From Petrosia ficiformis (Eukaryota > Porifera > Demospongiae > Haplosclerida > Petrosiidae): DNA of 64,000 nt. The notes below the pieces were generated by a model, which was not told where the DNA came from, made no database searches, and worked only from the letters and a program-made list of their open reading frames with translations. Below, piece after piece: positions 32,970-45,653 of this stretch. Both the position numbers and the translations under genes were made by a program. Location: assembly GCA_947044365.1 (NCBI GenBank), contig OX345649.1, positions 4,190,905 to 4,254,904 on the forward strand, in the 5' to 3' direction. The stretch's first letter is position 1. Every line of letters begins with the position of its first letter.

Positions 32970-35900
32970 AATATACTAATAATGTGGTTATGTAACAATA
33001 TTCATGATTACTTAACTATACTCTGGTATGAGCAATAGTGTATATGTATGGTCTTCTCATCTTTTAAAATGGAAAAACTGGCTTTGTTTAAATTATTAAT
33101 TTTTTTTGCACTAGCTGCTGAGGCAAAAGCTGGAAGATCAGAGTTCAAGAGACTTCCATTTGACTGTTGCAGGTATAGTGATTGAATATATCTGACTCCA
33201 CCCACTAATTAATTACACACTTCATCTCTATAGTCTTTCACTTCAGCCATTTGAACATCCATTATGTACTCTAGAAGGTGTGGTCTTTGACTTGATGTAA
33301 GTACATGTACATTAAAATATCTCTTACTAATTATGGTAATGAATATATTGTATTTGCAGGAATATTGTACCGTACTTGAAGAAATATGGGCGGAGTCCAG
33401 TTACAGGAGAAGTGAGAACTATTTGTGATTTATTCATGATGATGTTTATTGATATGTATTTTTTTAGTCAATGGATGCTAAAGATCTTGTTAAGCTCACT
33501 TTCCACAAAAATAATGATGGTAATTTAATTAATTGGTAAAGATCAGTCTAGCTATAGTATCTAAACTCATGTAATGATCTAATGTGTATGTGACCAGCTC
33601 TGTGGAATCCGGTCTTATAGATGAAGATTTCAAATTTACTTTTTTTTGTCTTACTTGAATAGAGCATTAAATTAGCTCTAGAATGATATATTATACATCC
33701 CAATCATGTAAAAGACAAAGCTACAGCGAGTGATTAAACAACTGTTTTCATTTGTAGAAAAACGAAATTTTTTTGATTATTAAAAGTTATGATTAACAAT
33801 TTATTTATCAGTGGCTAGCAAAGCACAGAAAGATCTCAAAGACTCGCAGAAGGTATCATAAGACAAGTAAAACATTTGTGATGGTTTTTATGTAATAAAA
33901 ATCGCCTGAGTAATTCAGAACTGTCTATTTTTGATCATATCTCCAAATTATATTTTTTTTGCAGAGCTGGTCACATATTTGTATTGTGTGTATGTATATA
34001 ATTATAAACATGTATATCAGTGTGTTTGATGAGCTCATATGGCAAACCATTGCAGTGCTTGAAATGACCAGCAATTGGCCATTTTCTGGACATTTGACTT
34101 CACCTCTTTGTCCGGAGTTTGACTGGACAAATTGTCTGATTAATTATGCATAAAGAATAAGTACAGTAACCTTGCAGCAAAGTTAGTGAGCAGTCATGGC
34201 CTAGTGAGTTACTTATACATCTTGTAATCCATAAATGGGTACAATGCTGGTTTGTGAGCCCTTTTTTCTGGACAAAATTCACAACTTGTGAAATATTGTT
34301 TTGTCCAGATGTTTTTGCTGGACACTTTCAAAAACTATTTTGAGCACTGATGTCACATGTACATATTGCATATGTATATAACTTGTAAGTACTTGTATAT
34401 AACTACATGTATAAATTATTGTAATTGTGTTACTGTACATGAAAATTCATGTGCCTAGCATGCTAGCAATAGGCGTAGAAATGATTAACAAACAAACACA
34501 ACAAACAGCCACAATGGCTTATAAAATTCATAAAACACAGCCACCAATGGCTTAGAAAATATTAAAGCAGCCACTCTGGCTTAGAAAAATAACAATAGCA
34601 ATCAGCCACAATGGCTTTGAAAATAAGTAGCCACAATGGCTAAGAAAATGAGTAGCCACAATGGTTTAGAAAATGAGCAGCCACAATGGCTTAGAAAATA
34701 GGCAGCCACAATGGCTTAGAAAATGAGCAGCCACAATGGCTTAGAAAATGAGCAGCCACAATGGCTTAGAAAATGAGCAGCCAAAATGGCTTAGAGAATA
34801 GGCAGCCACAATGTACATATGTACATGTACATGTAACAATCAATATTAGTAATGATAGCTGTTATTTCTCTTTCTATAGGTGAATATCATTGTCCAATTA
34901 CATTTCGAGTATTCAATGAGAACAGTCATATTGTAGCTATACGTACTAGTGGAAATGTATATTCATATGAGGTAATAATTACATCATTATTGAATCATGT
35001 GATCATATTAGTGAAATTAATTTGATTGGATGGTTACATTTAATTAAACATTCGCTATTCAGCCATTTTGTGCAGGAAGCCAGTGAAATATTGTATCCAG
35101 AAAAGGATAATTATAAATCTTCTTAGATACCAAATTTTGTTTGATTACTTTATAAAATGACGGAATAACAAGTTTTTATATGTGATCAAAAATTTTTGTG
35201 TGGGAATGTACTTCATATATGATTATTACAATAGTGACAATTTATTGATAGATACTCACATACATGATGACCTCAAAAATAGGATGTGTTGACTTCATAT
35301 GTAATTGGGGCAAGCTTGAGCGAGCCCCACACTAGTTCTGATGTATGGAATTTCTGTTGGTTGGTTGGTTGGTTGGTTGGTTGGTTGGTTATGTCGGGAA
35401 TTCCTATAATTTCTTTTTTAATGCCAAAAAAAAGTTTTTCATAATACAATTTGCTGCAATATGAGTTTAGCAATATCCAATTAATAAACAAGCAAGCTGC
35501 AGAAGAGAAAGAAGAAAAGCTACAACAGAGATGAATGAGGTACACGAAAAGAACATCTTGAAGAAATGCTGAAGAAACATCAGAAGAAAGAGTAGTGAGG
35601 TTGCATGAAGAAGCTTTAGGTAGAGATAGATTGTCAACCGCAAAGGCTCATTCCCATAATGGAATTACATTTGACTAGTACGGATTGAAATCCGACATAC
35701 ACAACCTTTTTCTGAAGTCATTATGAACGTGAATGATTTTAATAAAAATTATATGTTCTTATGAGCTAATCATAATTATACATACACGTAAAACTACCGG
35801 GCTGAGTACTAGCTATATACATGTATGTATCATAGCGTCTGATATTCTATTTATTCTGATAGGCTGTGGAAAGATTGAATATAAAAACCAAACATTTGAG

Positions 35901-38900
35901 AGACTTACTGACTGATGATGTGTTTAAAAGATCAGATATAATAACTATACAGGTATTGTACATGTGTCTTACATAATACAATCAGTAATCTTGGTTACAT
36001 GTAGTCAGATCTTAGAGTTACAGTAATGCCTCTTTTGGCTGATCTTGTAACATACATTTGCACGTAGATAAGTAATCTTGCCATGCCAAGTAAACCCCTG
36101 AGTATAAATATGTACATGTAGATAATCTATGTACATGTAGATTAGTAATCTTGCCATGCCCAGTAAAATCCTGAGTATATACATGTACATGTTGATCAGT
36201 AATTTTGCCATGTCCAGTAAAATCCTGAGTATAGATATGTACATGTAGATCAGTAATCTTGCCATGCTCAGTAAAATCCTGAGTATATACATGTACATGT
36301 AGATCAGTAATCTTGCCATGCTCAGTAAAATCCTGAGTATATACATGTACATGGATGTCAAACTAAAATTGTGTTTGGATGGATATATTGACCACTCAAT
36401 TATCCTGAAACCCATACCATATCATGCATTTTTTCATCTTGGTTCCAAAAACTTTGGTTCCTGAGAGTGTGAGTTTTGGTTTCTGACTTATTTGCTGTTT
36501 TGTGATTAAAAATCCTAATTCCCTGGATGTGTTGTTTTTCTTTCTGGTTTTAAAATAAATTTTGGATCCAAGACCAATACTGGTTTCTGAGACATTTGCC
36601 ATTTTGTGATCCCAATTCCCAAACCACCCCATAGCTTCAAGAATTATTATGTGGTCTTTTGTGTGACAAGCAACCTTCACCTGTTCAACATACATGTACA
36701 TGTATACTCCCCAATGACCTATTCTACAATGTATATATAATCAAGTGTCATTGTCTCATTCATATACGGTCTGCAATTATTGTTAACAGTGTTTCTCCCA
36801 GAATAAATATTAAGGGTGGAGAAGTGCATCAGTGGTACATGACATTTGGTCAACAATGTTCAATCAGTGTTATAAAACAGTGTTTTTCAGCATAAACTTC
36901 AAAACTAAAGGGTGGGGAGTGCTATGGTACCACCCTTTGGGGAAAACACTGATTGTTAATCAATAAGATTAATGTACATGTATATGTAATTATGATAAAA
37001 TCATTATTTAGGATCCGACTAACTTAGGCAAGTTTGATATTTCTATGTTTCATCATGTTAAGAATCATTTGTCGGTGAATGAGGAAGGTAATATATTTAT
37101 TATTATGATGTAAATGAATGGAGTAATGACTGGACTGACAAATAGAGGGATGTAGAAATGGTGGATGGATGGATGTACAGATAGATGGATGAAGTGATGA
37201 ATAGAAAGCTGGACAAACACAGGGATGGACAGACTGATGGATGAATGGATAAATGGACAGATGGATGTATGTATGGATGGATTGGATAGATTGCAGATAA
37301 TACAAGTATATATGTTACATGCAATCTGAACATACGTATATACACATGTATATTATATACAATGTTTATCTCACATGTACATGTACATGTATGTGAAATC
37401 AGGAAGATAAACAGTATTCAGTTGATTGCAGATTATGATAGACTTATCAGAGAGTACTGTAGTACTCTCTATGTAGGGATGCCACGGAAAAAAAATGGCC
37501 GCCCATACATTTCAATTGCAATTGATGACCTGAAATCTCTGGTAATATACACAGATAGGTTTTAATACACACATACCTGATCATATCTAGTGTTTTTATG
37601 ACTACCAACATCTTCTAAATGGCCAAAGACTGTCGTTATGGTAGAGAACCGGCGAGTGGCAAAACTGGCAAAATCTTCATCTTATTATTATTATTATTAT
37701 TTTTCAGACGAATCATTTTTTTGTTTGTTAAAATATCACAATGATTCTAGCACCATTCCAGTCGCATTTTTAGTAAAATTCTGGTCTACAAGTATCGAGA
37801 TGATATCTACAGATACTATGAAAGAAGACAGTCTCAACGACTACAAAGATTTGATCTCGAATTGGACGCCATTTTCCTACGAGGAATTTAATTACGCATG
37901 CGCATTCATGTACTCGGAACATGGAAGCTGAAGTGTTTGTTGCATAAGCATAGTGATAACATTTGTGAGCAAATACATTTTTATAATAATGAATATAATA
38001 ATTATTAATATTAAAGCCATTGTATAATAATATTGTATATTATGATAACCATTGGAATACTGAATGGTTGACACACAGTGACTGACACTACTTCTTGTAG
38101 GATGGCAGACGGTGCTGTAAGTGAAATAGAGAATATACTGTAAGTGAAAGAGAATGATAATCAATACATAAATACAAAAGACTGACTTTTATTGATGAAC
38201 AAATTTTAATGCATTTATTTTTGTATGATTCCATAATGATATATTCTTCAATCTACAAAAAAATATTCACACCATTCAGAAAAAAAAACAATGGAAACAA
38301 GAATAATAAAAAACATTTTCAATAAAAATGAAAGAAGATGTAGGGATGTCAAAACCCAAAAAGCATGCAAACAAGGTTGGGAAGCTAACATAGGACCCAA
38401 AATCACTTCCATATAACCCTACATAAGTACAGCTCTGTATTTTGTTTTATAGGAGTGTAAGTACTTATGTAGGGTTATATGGAAGTGATTTTGGGTCCTA
38501 TGTTAGCTTCCCAACCTTGTTTGCATGCGTTTTGGGTTTTGACATCCCTACATCTTCTTTCATTTTTATTGAAAATGTTTTTTATTATTCTTGTATAATA
38601 TATAATACTTACTTATAATACAGAAATTGAGAAAGCTAAAAAGAACCCAACATATCATTTGAGAGTTATTAATCCTGAAACCAGAGCTGCTCTTGAAGGA
38701 TTTTATCAAGAATATAAAGCCCCAGTGAGTGTCTACTACACATTCCAATCAATTCCAATCAAATTAATTCAACTCATGTTTGTTTGTGAATCAAATGAAA
38801 TCAATGTTTATCAAACTATTTTAATTAGGAAAAGAAGGAACAAACAAAAGAGAAAGCAACTTCAAGAAATGCTGTTAGTACTCTACTTTGTATACTTAGT

Positions 38901-41900
38901 CTAATTCTTGTATATTTTTGTATACTTCATGTATACTTAGTCTAATTCTTGTATATTTTTGTATATTTTTGGATACTTCATGTGTACTTAGTCTAATTCT
39001 TGTATACTTCACGACAGTACACTCTTGTATATTTTTGTATATTAGGCTCATTATTCAACTGGTGCTGTAGCTCAATCTTTTACCTCAACAGTTTCGGAAG
39101 TTGCCACTGAAAATGAAGCTGGTATGTGTAAATCAAATCATTCCTTTATATTAGTAATATACCGATAATTAGATCGGTAATCAATATTAATCATTAGTAT
39201 TGATTTTGACTAATGAGTAATGTAACTGATATTGTAATAAGAGTAATAGTAATGTCATATCTTATGATTATAATGTTATTAAAAGCGATACCCATAATTA
39301 TATTTTAAAATGATAATTTTCATTGAAGCTATGATATCAGAAGATAGATGTAATATCAGATTGATATCAGATAACATCTAAAGTCATTATGGAATATTTC
39401 ATCACTATTTTATATTACTCAACAAAGTCACCATAATCTTTGTCCTCTTGTATTCTCTCTCCTTTTCAGCTATTTTGGATCGAGATGTCATACGATATGC
39501 TAGAATAAAAAAGAAAGGTTATTAATAGAACACATCAAGATATAAGACATGTACATGTACATGTACATGTACTACTAATCTACATGTACATGTACTATTG
39601 TACATACTAATCTACATGTACATGTCCTTTTGTACATACTAATCATGTACATTGTACTATTGTACATACTAATCTACATGTACATGTACTACTAATCTAC
39701 ATGTACATGTACTATTGTACATACTAATCTACATCTACATATACTATCGTACATACTAATCTACATGTACGTGTATTATTGTACATACTAATCTACATGT
39801 ACATGTATTATTGTACATACTAATCTACATGTACATGTCCTTTTGTACATACTAATCATGTACATTGTACTATTGTACATACTAATCTACATGTACATGT
39901 ACTACTAATCTACATGTACATGTACTATTGTACATACTAATCTACATCTACATATACTATCGTACATACTAATCTACATGTACATGTATTATTGTACATA
40001 CTAATCTACATGTACATGTATTATTGTACATACTAATCTACATGTACATGTACTATTGTACATACTAATCTACATGTACATGTACTATTTTACATACTAA
40101 TCTATATGTACATGTACTATTGTACATACTAATCTACATGTACATGTACTATTGTACATACTAATCTACATGTACATGAACTATTGTCCATACTAATCTA
40201 CATGTACATGTACTACTGTACATACTAATCTACATGTACATGTACTATTTTACATACTAATCTACATGTACATGTACTATTGTACATACTAATCTACATG
40301 TACATGTATACTAATGTACATACTAATCTACATGTACATGTACTATTGTCTGTATAGGATATGTTAGACTACATACTAATCTCGGTGACTTGAATATTGA
40401 GCTACATTGTGATCTGGTAAGAAAGAATACATGTCACCATTAAATTTTATATACATTGAACAGGTACATGTACATGTATGTCCACATGTACGTATATGTG
40501 TACATGTACTTGAGTACGTGTACATGTATGTGTATATGTGTCTATGTCCTCTTGTTGAATATCAGATATCTCTCTTACTCTCCCTCTTACCCTCTCCCTC
40601 TCATGCCCTCCTTCTCACACTCTCCCTCTCACACTTTTTCTCTTACCCTCTCACACTCTCCCTCTCATGCCTCTCTCTCACACTCTCACACTCTCACACT
40701 CTCCCTCTCACACTCTCCCTCCCATGCCTCCCTCTCATGCCCTTCCTCTCACACTCTCCCTCTTATACTCTTCCTCTCTCCTATGTATTGAATAGGTACC
40801 CATTACATGTGAGAATTTCCTGATTCTTTGTAAGAGAGACTATTACAATAACACAAGTGAGTTTATTGTTCCATGATTAGTTATGTCTACAAGTAGTTAT
40901 ATTAACACTCAATTAATTATACTTACATGTATTTTACATACGTAAACCCACATACACATACATACACCCACATACACCCACATACACATGTACTCATACA
41001 TACATACTGTACAATACATACACACAAACACACTTACACATGTACTCATACACACATACTGTACACTACATACACACATACACATGTACTCATACACACA
41101 TACTGTACCATATATACACTCTACCCAGATATACAGATGTACTCATACACACATACTGTACAATACATACACACAAACACACATACACATGTACTCATAT
41201 ACACATACTGTACACTACATACACACATACACATGTACTCATACACACATACTGTACCATATATACACTCTACCCAGATATACACATGTACTCATACATA
41301 CATACTGTACAATACATACACACATACATGTACACATGTACTCATACACACGTACTGTACAATACATACACACATACATGTACACATGTACTCATATACA
41401 CATACTGTACAATACATACAGACATACACATGTACTCATACATGCATATTATACAGTACATACCCACTTACACATGTCTACATTCAGTGCATGCCTACAT
41501 ACTTAATACATGTGCAAAGAAATGTATAATTTGTTACTGACACATATTCTGTTTATTAAAATTTGTTTTATCTTTTATTATTAGCTTTTCATCGTTCCAT
41601 TAGACACTTCATGGTAAGTGAAGAAGCTACAGACAGACTTGTTAATTGTTATAATTATAATTAATTAGTAATCAATTATCAGTTTCAATTCAATGTGCTT
41701 TTATCTTGGCAGTCATGGGGGATGCAGCGGATGCCACTAGTCATGAAATGTAGTATAATTCATTTATGTGGTATATAATCTGACAGTCCCACTAAAATAT
41801 GTGAGGTATGCAAAAAATGCTATTCATAGATGAATAAACATGACATGTATAGGTCATGCATTTGGTTGCCATAGCAACGACATCACAAAATCAGCTGAGA

Positions 41901-42702
41901 TTCTGAAATTGATTATCACTGACTTCATGTTCTCAGTCACTATTATAAATAAGGAATTTGAAATTTGATTATATGTTCCCATTTTATTGTGTTATTTTAT
42001 CCTCAGATACAAGGAGGTGATCCAACAGGTACTGGCAAAGGAGGTGAGTCCGCATGGGACAAGCAGTTCAAGGATGAGTTCAAACCAAACCTTAGTCACT
42101 CAGGTTAGTAGAGTCATATTTATTATTGTGGATGTAGGTAGGTAGCCATTAAGATAGTCTGTTACATAATTTATAATTGTTATATAGTTGCTATGGAGGT
42201 TCCTATAGTTACTATAGTTTAGTCATTGTTCAAACCAAGCTTTAGTCATCCAGGTTATCTTGTTGATGTGGGTAGTGAGATAGTCTGTTACATATAATTG
42301 TTTATAGTTGCTATGGAGGTTGCTATGGAGGTTGCTATAGTTACTACAGTTTAGTCATTCAGTGGTATTGCCAATTTCGAGATAATTAAAGTCACTATTT
42401 GTTATTTATACAATATTGCAACTCCTAATTACTACAGTAGTAGTAACTATACTATATGTTTTGATGTTTAGTTTAGGAGATTCTTGCATTAGTACTTCAT
42501 AATGACTATTGTCAAGATTGATAATTGCCCAACCCTTTATAGTGTACTCTCTTCCACTATTTGATTATCACTACTATTCTAATTTAGGACGTGGAATTCT
42601 CAGTATGGCTAACAGTGGACCTGATACAAATGGCTCACAATTGTAAGAGATACCACTTTAAGAGAGAGAGACAGAGAGAGATAGAGACAGAGACAGAGAG
42701 AT

Positions 42703-42733
<31 letters not shown>

Positions 42734-45653
42734 CAGAGAGAGAGGGGGGGGGGGAGAGGGAGAGAGAGATGTGAAAGTGGGTTGGTGTATAGGGAGTGAT
42801 TAGTCTTAGTGAAAGGGCGTTTGGTGACATTTAACCAACTATTCACACTCTCTGACCTCAAGAATAAAGCTTCTCACAAATGAGAATCAATGTGATTGGT
42901 GAGCCTGATAAAGTCACCAGATGTTGTTAAGAGTGTAGACAGATGTGAACGAGACTAGGTAGTGATTAATAAATATAAGTTTAATTTGATAGCACTGATG
43001 AAGATGCGAAAACGTCTGGTCTCTTCAATAACAACCAATTAGGAAGTGATTGTTATGCATTAATTACATACTATAGATTACATTTTTAACATACTATAAA
43101 TATCATATGATTATACATTGCATCAGATTCTGTTATTCAATACCATTTATGATATTATAATTAGTGTTTGTTGTAATTAAAACTAAAATCCATTTTAGTA
43201 AGGTTTTAGTTAACTAAACTATAACTGTAAATTGCAAGTCTACTAAAATTAATAGGCACTTTTAGTTAGTTAACTAAAACCTTTTTAGTTAATTACTATA
43301 ACAAAAATTTTCATAATTCAACCATAACTGAATTTGTGATAAACTAGTCATACTATAACTATAACGAAAAGTTGTCATTATTGTCAAACTAAAACTATAC
43401 TAATAAAAAAAAGAGATACATTTTGTCTTTCATGAAAAGTAATTTTGCTTCTCATTGCTATTTGTACAGTAAGTGGTAAGCCAAAGAAATTTGGCATCCA
43501 AGAAGAACTATGATTACACTTCATAATACAGCTCGTTTACACCACACTAAAGAACAGTTCCACAACAATTATTGTTTATATAAACACTTTTGGAACAGTT
43601 TTGAAGTAATCTGTGCCAAAAGAGACTACGTCGTTTTATTGTTTGAAAACAGTAGTGTAAACAGAACTGTTATATTCCAAGAGCCATTCTTCTGTGTAGT
43701 GTTAACAAGCTGATACAGGAATAATGAACATTTGTTATGTATACATGTAAATACCAAATCTTATTGAATGTCAGCTGTTTTGAACTACCCTAGTGATAAT
43801 TACAATATACTGTATAGCTTACTTCACACTTTGTAGACTACCCAACGGCAAATGTGTAGAAGCATGAAGTAACCATGACAACCAGTCTTCAACCCTTTGT
43901 TGTCAAATATATTAGTGAAATACCTAGTTTGATGCATTAAGTGTAACCTATTTTCAAGACTTCCTGTAGATAATGGTGGAATGGAAAGTAGCATAAGTTA
44001 TTTCATGGAATAGGAATGGGTCCCCTTTTTGGAATTAGGTCAGCAATTTAAATGGTTGAGAGCCAGAGTGGTCTAACTGATAAAATTGAATACTGGAAAT
44101 TATCGATATTGCTCAAAAATGGACAGGAATACCCCGCTATGAAATAGAGAGTATTTAGGAAATTTTGCTCTGCTCCTGAAACATGTTTCAATGGTGTTTT
44201 GTTGTTAACCTAGGTATATTATTATTGTGTGAGTTACAACACTCTGGCTCTCATCCTTTCTTATTATAATCATGTATTTATTAAAGTGATATTTCCATCT
44301 ATTAGTTTTATAACATTTCGATCGTGTACACATTTGGATCGTAAACATTCCATATTTGGAAGGTAATCAAAATGTTTATGTTTCTGTTACTGTGTGTTTG
44401 TTATCTGATCTGATATATATAAGTCAACAATATTTAATTAGCTACTGTATAGTGTATAATTTATAGTGTATAGTTTAGTTTGTACATGTGCATGTACATA
44501 GTTTAGTTTGTACACATGTATGTACATAGTTTAGTTTGTACACATGTATGTACATAGTTTAGTTTGTACACATGTATGTACATAGTTTAGTTTGTGTACA
44601 TTATTTTTGTTGTAGACTTGTTGGAGGGATGGAGGTGTTAACTAAAATGGAAAGAATTCAAACCGATGATCAAGACAGACCTCTGGTGTGTGTGTATTAA
44701 TTATAAAAGAACTTACATACCTTATCACACCCCCAACTCCCCCCCTCCCTCCCTCCCTCCCTCCCTCCCTCCCTGTCTTCCTTCCTTTTCTCTTGCTCTC
44801 CTTTACCACATCATCAACAGGAGGAGATTAAAATCACAGGTGCTACAATATTTGTGAATCCTTATGAAGAAGTTGATCAACAAGTATGTATGCATGGTCT
44901 GTCTATCTCTATCTCTCCCTCTGTCTGTCCATCTCTGTCTGTCTCTCTCTGTCTCTCTCTATCTGTGTGTCTGTCTTTGTCTGTCTTTGTCTACCTCTGT
45001 CTGTCTCTCTCTATCTGTGTGTCTGTCTTTGTCTACGTCTGTCTGTCTGTCTGTCTCTATCTGTGTGTCTGTCTGTCTTTGTCTGTCTGTCTCTACCTCT
45101 GTCTGTCTCTCTGTTTGTTACTGTCTCACTGTCTGTCTGTCTCTCTCTCTCTCCTTTACTGGTTTGTAGCTTCAAGAGGAAGATGAACAAGGTTTGGAAT
45201 CTGGTAATACTTCAACTACTGAGAAAAAAGTATTTAATTTATTCAATCATCAGTCAATCTCTCTATGTATTTATCCATTATATACCTATATGTCAGTTTG
45301 TTTGTCTGTCCATAGGCTCAGATCCCCGATGAAAAACCATTAAAAACATATTCTTCTGGTATAGGAAAGTACATTCCTCAAGTTAATCCTTCATCGTCAA
45401 GGCAACCAAATCTGGCAGGGTAAGTACAACAACACAAACCACGAAAGAATTAGTCATTAATTGATACCACAGCTCAAAGAGAACATCTTCATTAACAGCT
45501 GCCCTTTCATCGGAAGAGCCAGAAACCAGTTCCAGTAAACGGACTCATACTAGTACCACTTCTATTCCTAAAAAGGGTAAAGGGTCTGGTGGATTTGGTG
45601 ATTTTAGTAAGGGTAAAAGGTCTGGAGGTTTTGGTGATTTTAGTACATGGTGA
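32702..45653 (+). CDS. PPIL2: PPIL2, U-box and cyclophilin-type peptidyl-prolyl isomerase
   Basis: There are 24 exons: 32702-32733, 32794-32843, 33115-33172, 33234-33296, 33360-33411, 33468-33519, 34880-34971, 35863-35952, 37012-37087, 38624-38724, 38829-38873, 39046-39121, 39470-39517, 40358-40416, 40796-40856, 41585-41613, 42007-42103, 42588-42642, 44306-44362, 44616-44685, 44821-44883, 45170-45229, 45316-45419 and 45473-45653. The joined frame is 556 codons plus TGA, with every phase matching. The N terminus [15 protein letters not shown] is typical. A U-box-like part spans about residues 42-100 ([22 protein letters not shown]). The cyclophilin domain spans about 279-440, with [19 protein letters not shown] and [16 protein letters not shown] carrying the active-site Arg, Phe and Gln. 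The residue matching Trp121 of cyclophilin A is His here (CTHLDRKH). The C-terminal GFGDFS motif is duplicated. In other animals PPIL2 is a spliceosome-associated nuclear protein. The gene converges on YPEL. Confidence 0.97.
34540..34812. repeat. 25-bp tandem repeat in PPIL2 intron 6
   Basis: About ten units of AGCCACAATGGCTTAGAAAA plus TGAGC. Confidence 0.95.
36055..36355. repeat. ~55-bp tandem repeat in PPIL2 intron 8
   Basis: About six copies containing AGTAATCTTGCCATGC and AGTAAAATCCTGAGTATA joined by ACATGTACATG. Confidence 0.92.
36787..36951. mobile_element. hAT-like MITE (family 2), complete with target duplication
   Basis: The 165-bp element starts CAGTGTTTCTCCC and ends GGGGAAAACACTG. 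It is flanked by perfect 8-bp direct repeats ATTGTTAA (36779-36786 and 36952-36959). Eight-base target duplications with CAGTG ends are typical of hAT elements. It lies in PPIL2 intron 8. Confidence 0.88.
37479..37541 (+). other. Possible exon-like remnant in PPIL2 intron 9
   Basis: A 21-codon frame, [18 protein letters not shown] followed by KSL, ends at a GTAATA donor. The KNGRPYISI start vaguely recalls the N-terminal end of some retroelement or integrase-linked proteins that begin with a GRP motif. No continuation in a compatible phase was found, so it may be a relic or chance. Confidence 0.2.
38297..38594. mobile_element. Near-perfect hairpin element in PPIL2 intron 9
   Basis: Arms of 134 bases (38297-38430 and 38461-38594) pair with about one mismatch around a 30-base loop. 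Arm landmarks include GATGTAGGGATGTCAAAACC and GGAAGTGATTTTGGGTCC. A diverged half-copy is at about 56870-57010 (TATCCCTACATGTTCTTTCA). Confidence 0.92.
39546..40345. repeat. ~32-bp satellite in PPIL2 intron 13
   Basis: About 20-25 copies of TACATACTAATCTACATGTA plus CATGTACTATTG. It contains a higher-order duplication of ~250 bases (compare 39600-39760 with 39840-40000). The self-complementary ACATGTACATGT core occurs in each unit. Confidence 0.95.
40565..40790. repeat. CT-rich low-complexity tract in PPIL2 intron 14
   Basis: Repeats of CACTCTCCCTCTCA immediately before the exon 15 acceptor, serving as an unusually long pyrimidine tract. Confidence 0.9.
40925..41515. repeat. Tandem repeat in PPIL2 intron 15
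   Basis: Units of ACACATGTACTCATACACAC plus ATACTGTACAATACAT, arranged in longer blocks with TATATACACTCTACCCAGAT. Confidence 0.92.
42660..42770. repeat. (GA)n/(GACA)n tract in PPIL2 intron 18
   Basis: Purine-rich microsatellite just after the exon 18 donor, including a run of ten or more G. Confidence 0.95.
42993..43022 (+). ncRNA. Decayed hammerhead-like motif
   Basis: CACTGATGAAGATGCGAAAA followed by CGTCTGG keeps the CUGAUGA and GAAA core boxes of a hammerhead, but the stem II hairpin between them is almost gone. It resembles the fuller motif at 54367-54404 and is probably a dead relative. Confidence 0.4.
43140..43400. repeat. Dispersed AT-rich repeat with TTAGTTAACTAAAAC motifs
   Basis: The sequence is built around TTTTAGTTAACTAAAACC and its reverse. 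Related stretches lie at 45840-46080, 50275-50525 and 53380-53560. No coding capacity. Confidence 0.6.
44735..45165. repeat. (CCCT)n and (CTGT)n tracts in PPIL2 introns 20-21
   Basis: CCCT repeats at about 44740-44775 lie before exon 21. Repeats of TCTGTCTGTCTC type at 44895-45165 lie before exon 22. Exon 21 (44821-44883) separates them. Confidence 0.95.

Noticed and set aside
33815..33855. Possible cassette exon between PPIL2 exons 6 and 7, flanked by TTTATCAG and GTATCA
   Set aside because: It is 41 nt long and would shift the frame into a stop. PPIL2 relatives have no insertion here. At most it is a poison exon.
37638..37931. 97-codon open frame in PPIL2 intron 9
   Set aside because: It has no recognised domain, and its acceptor phase does not fit the small exon-like block upstream. 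It starts in a TAT/TTA repeat. Possible but unsupported.
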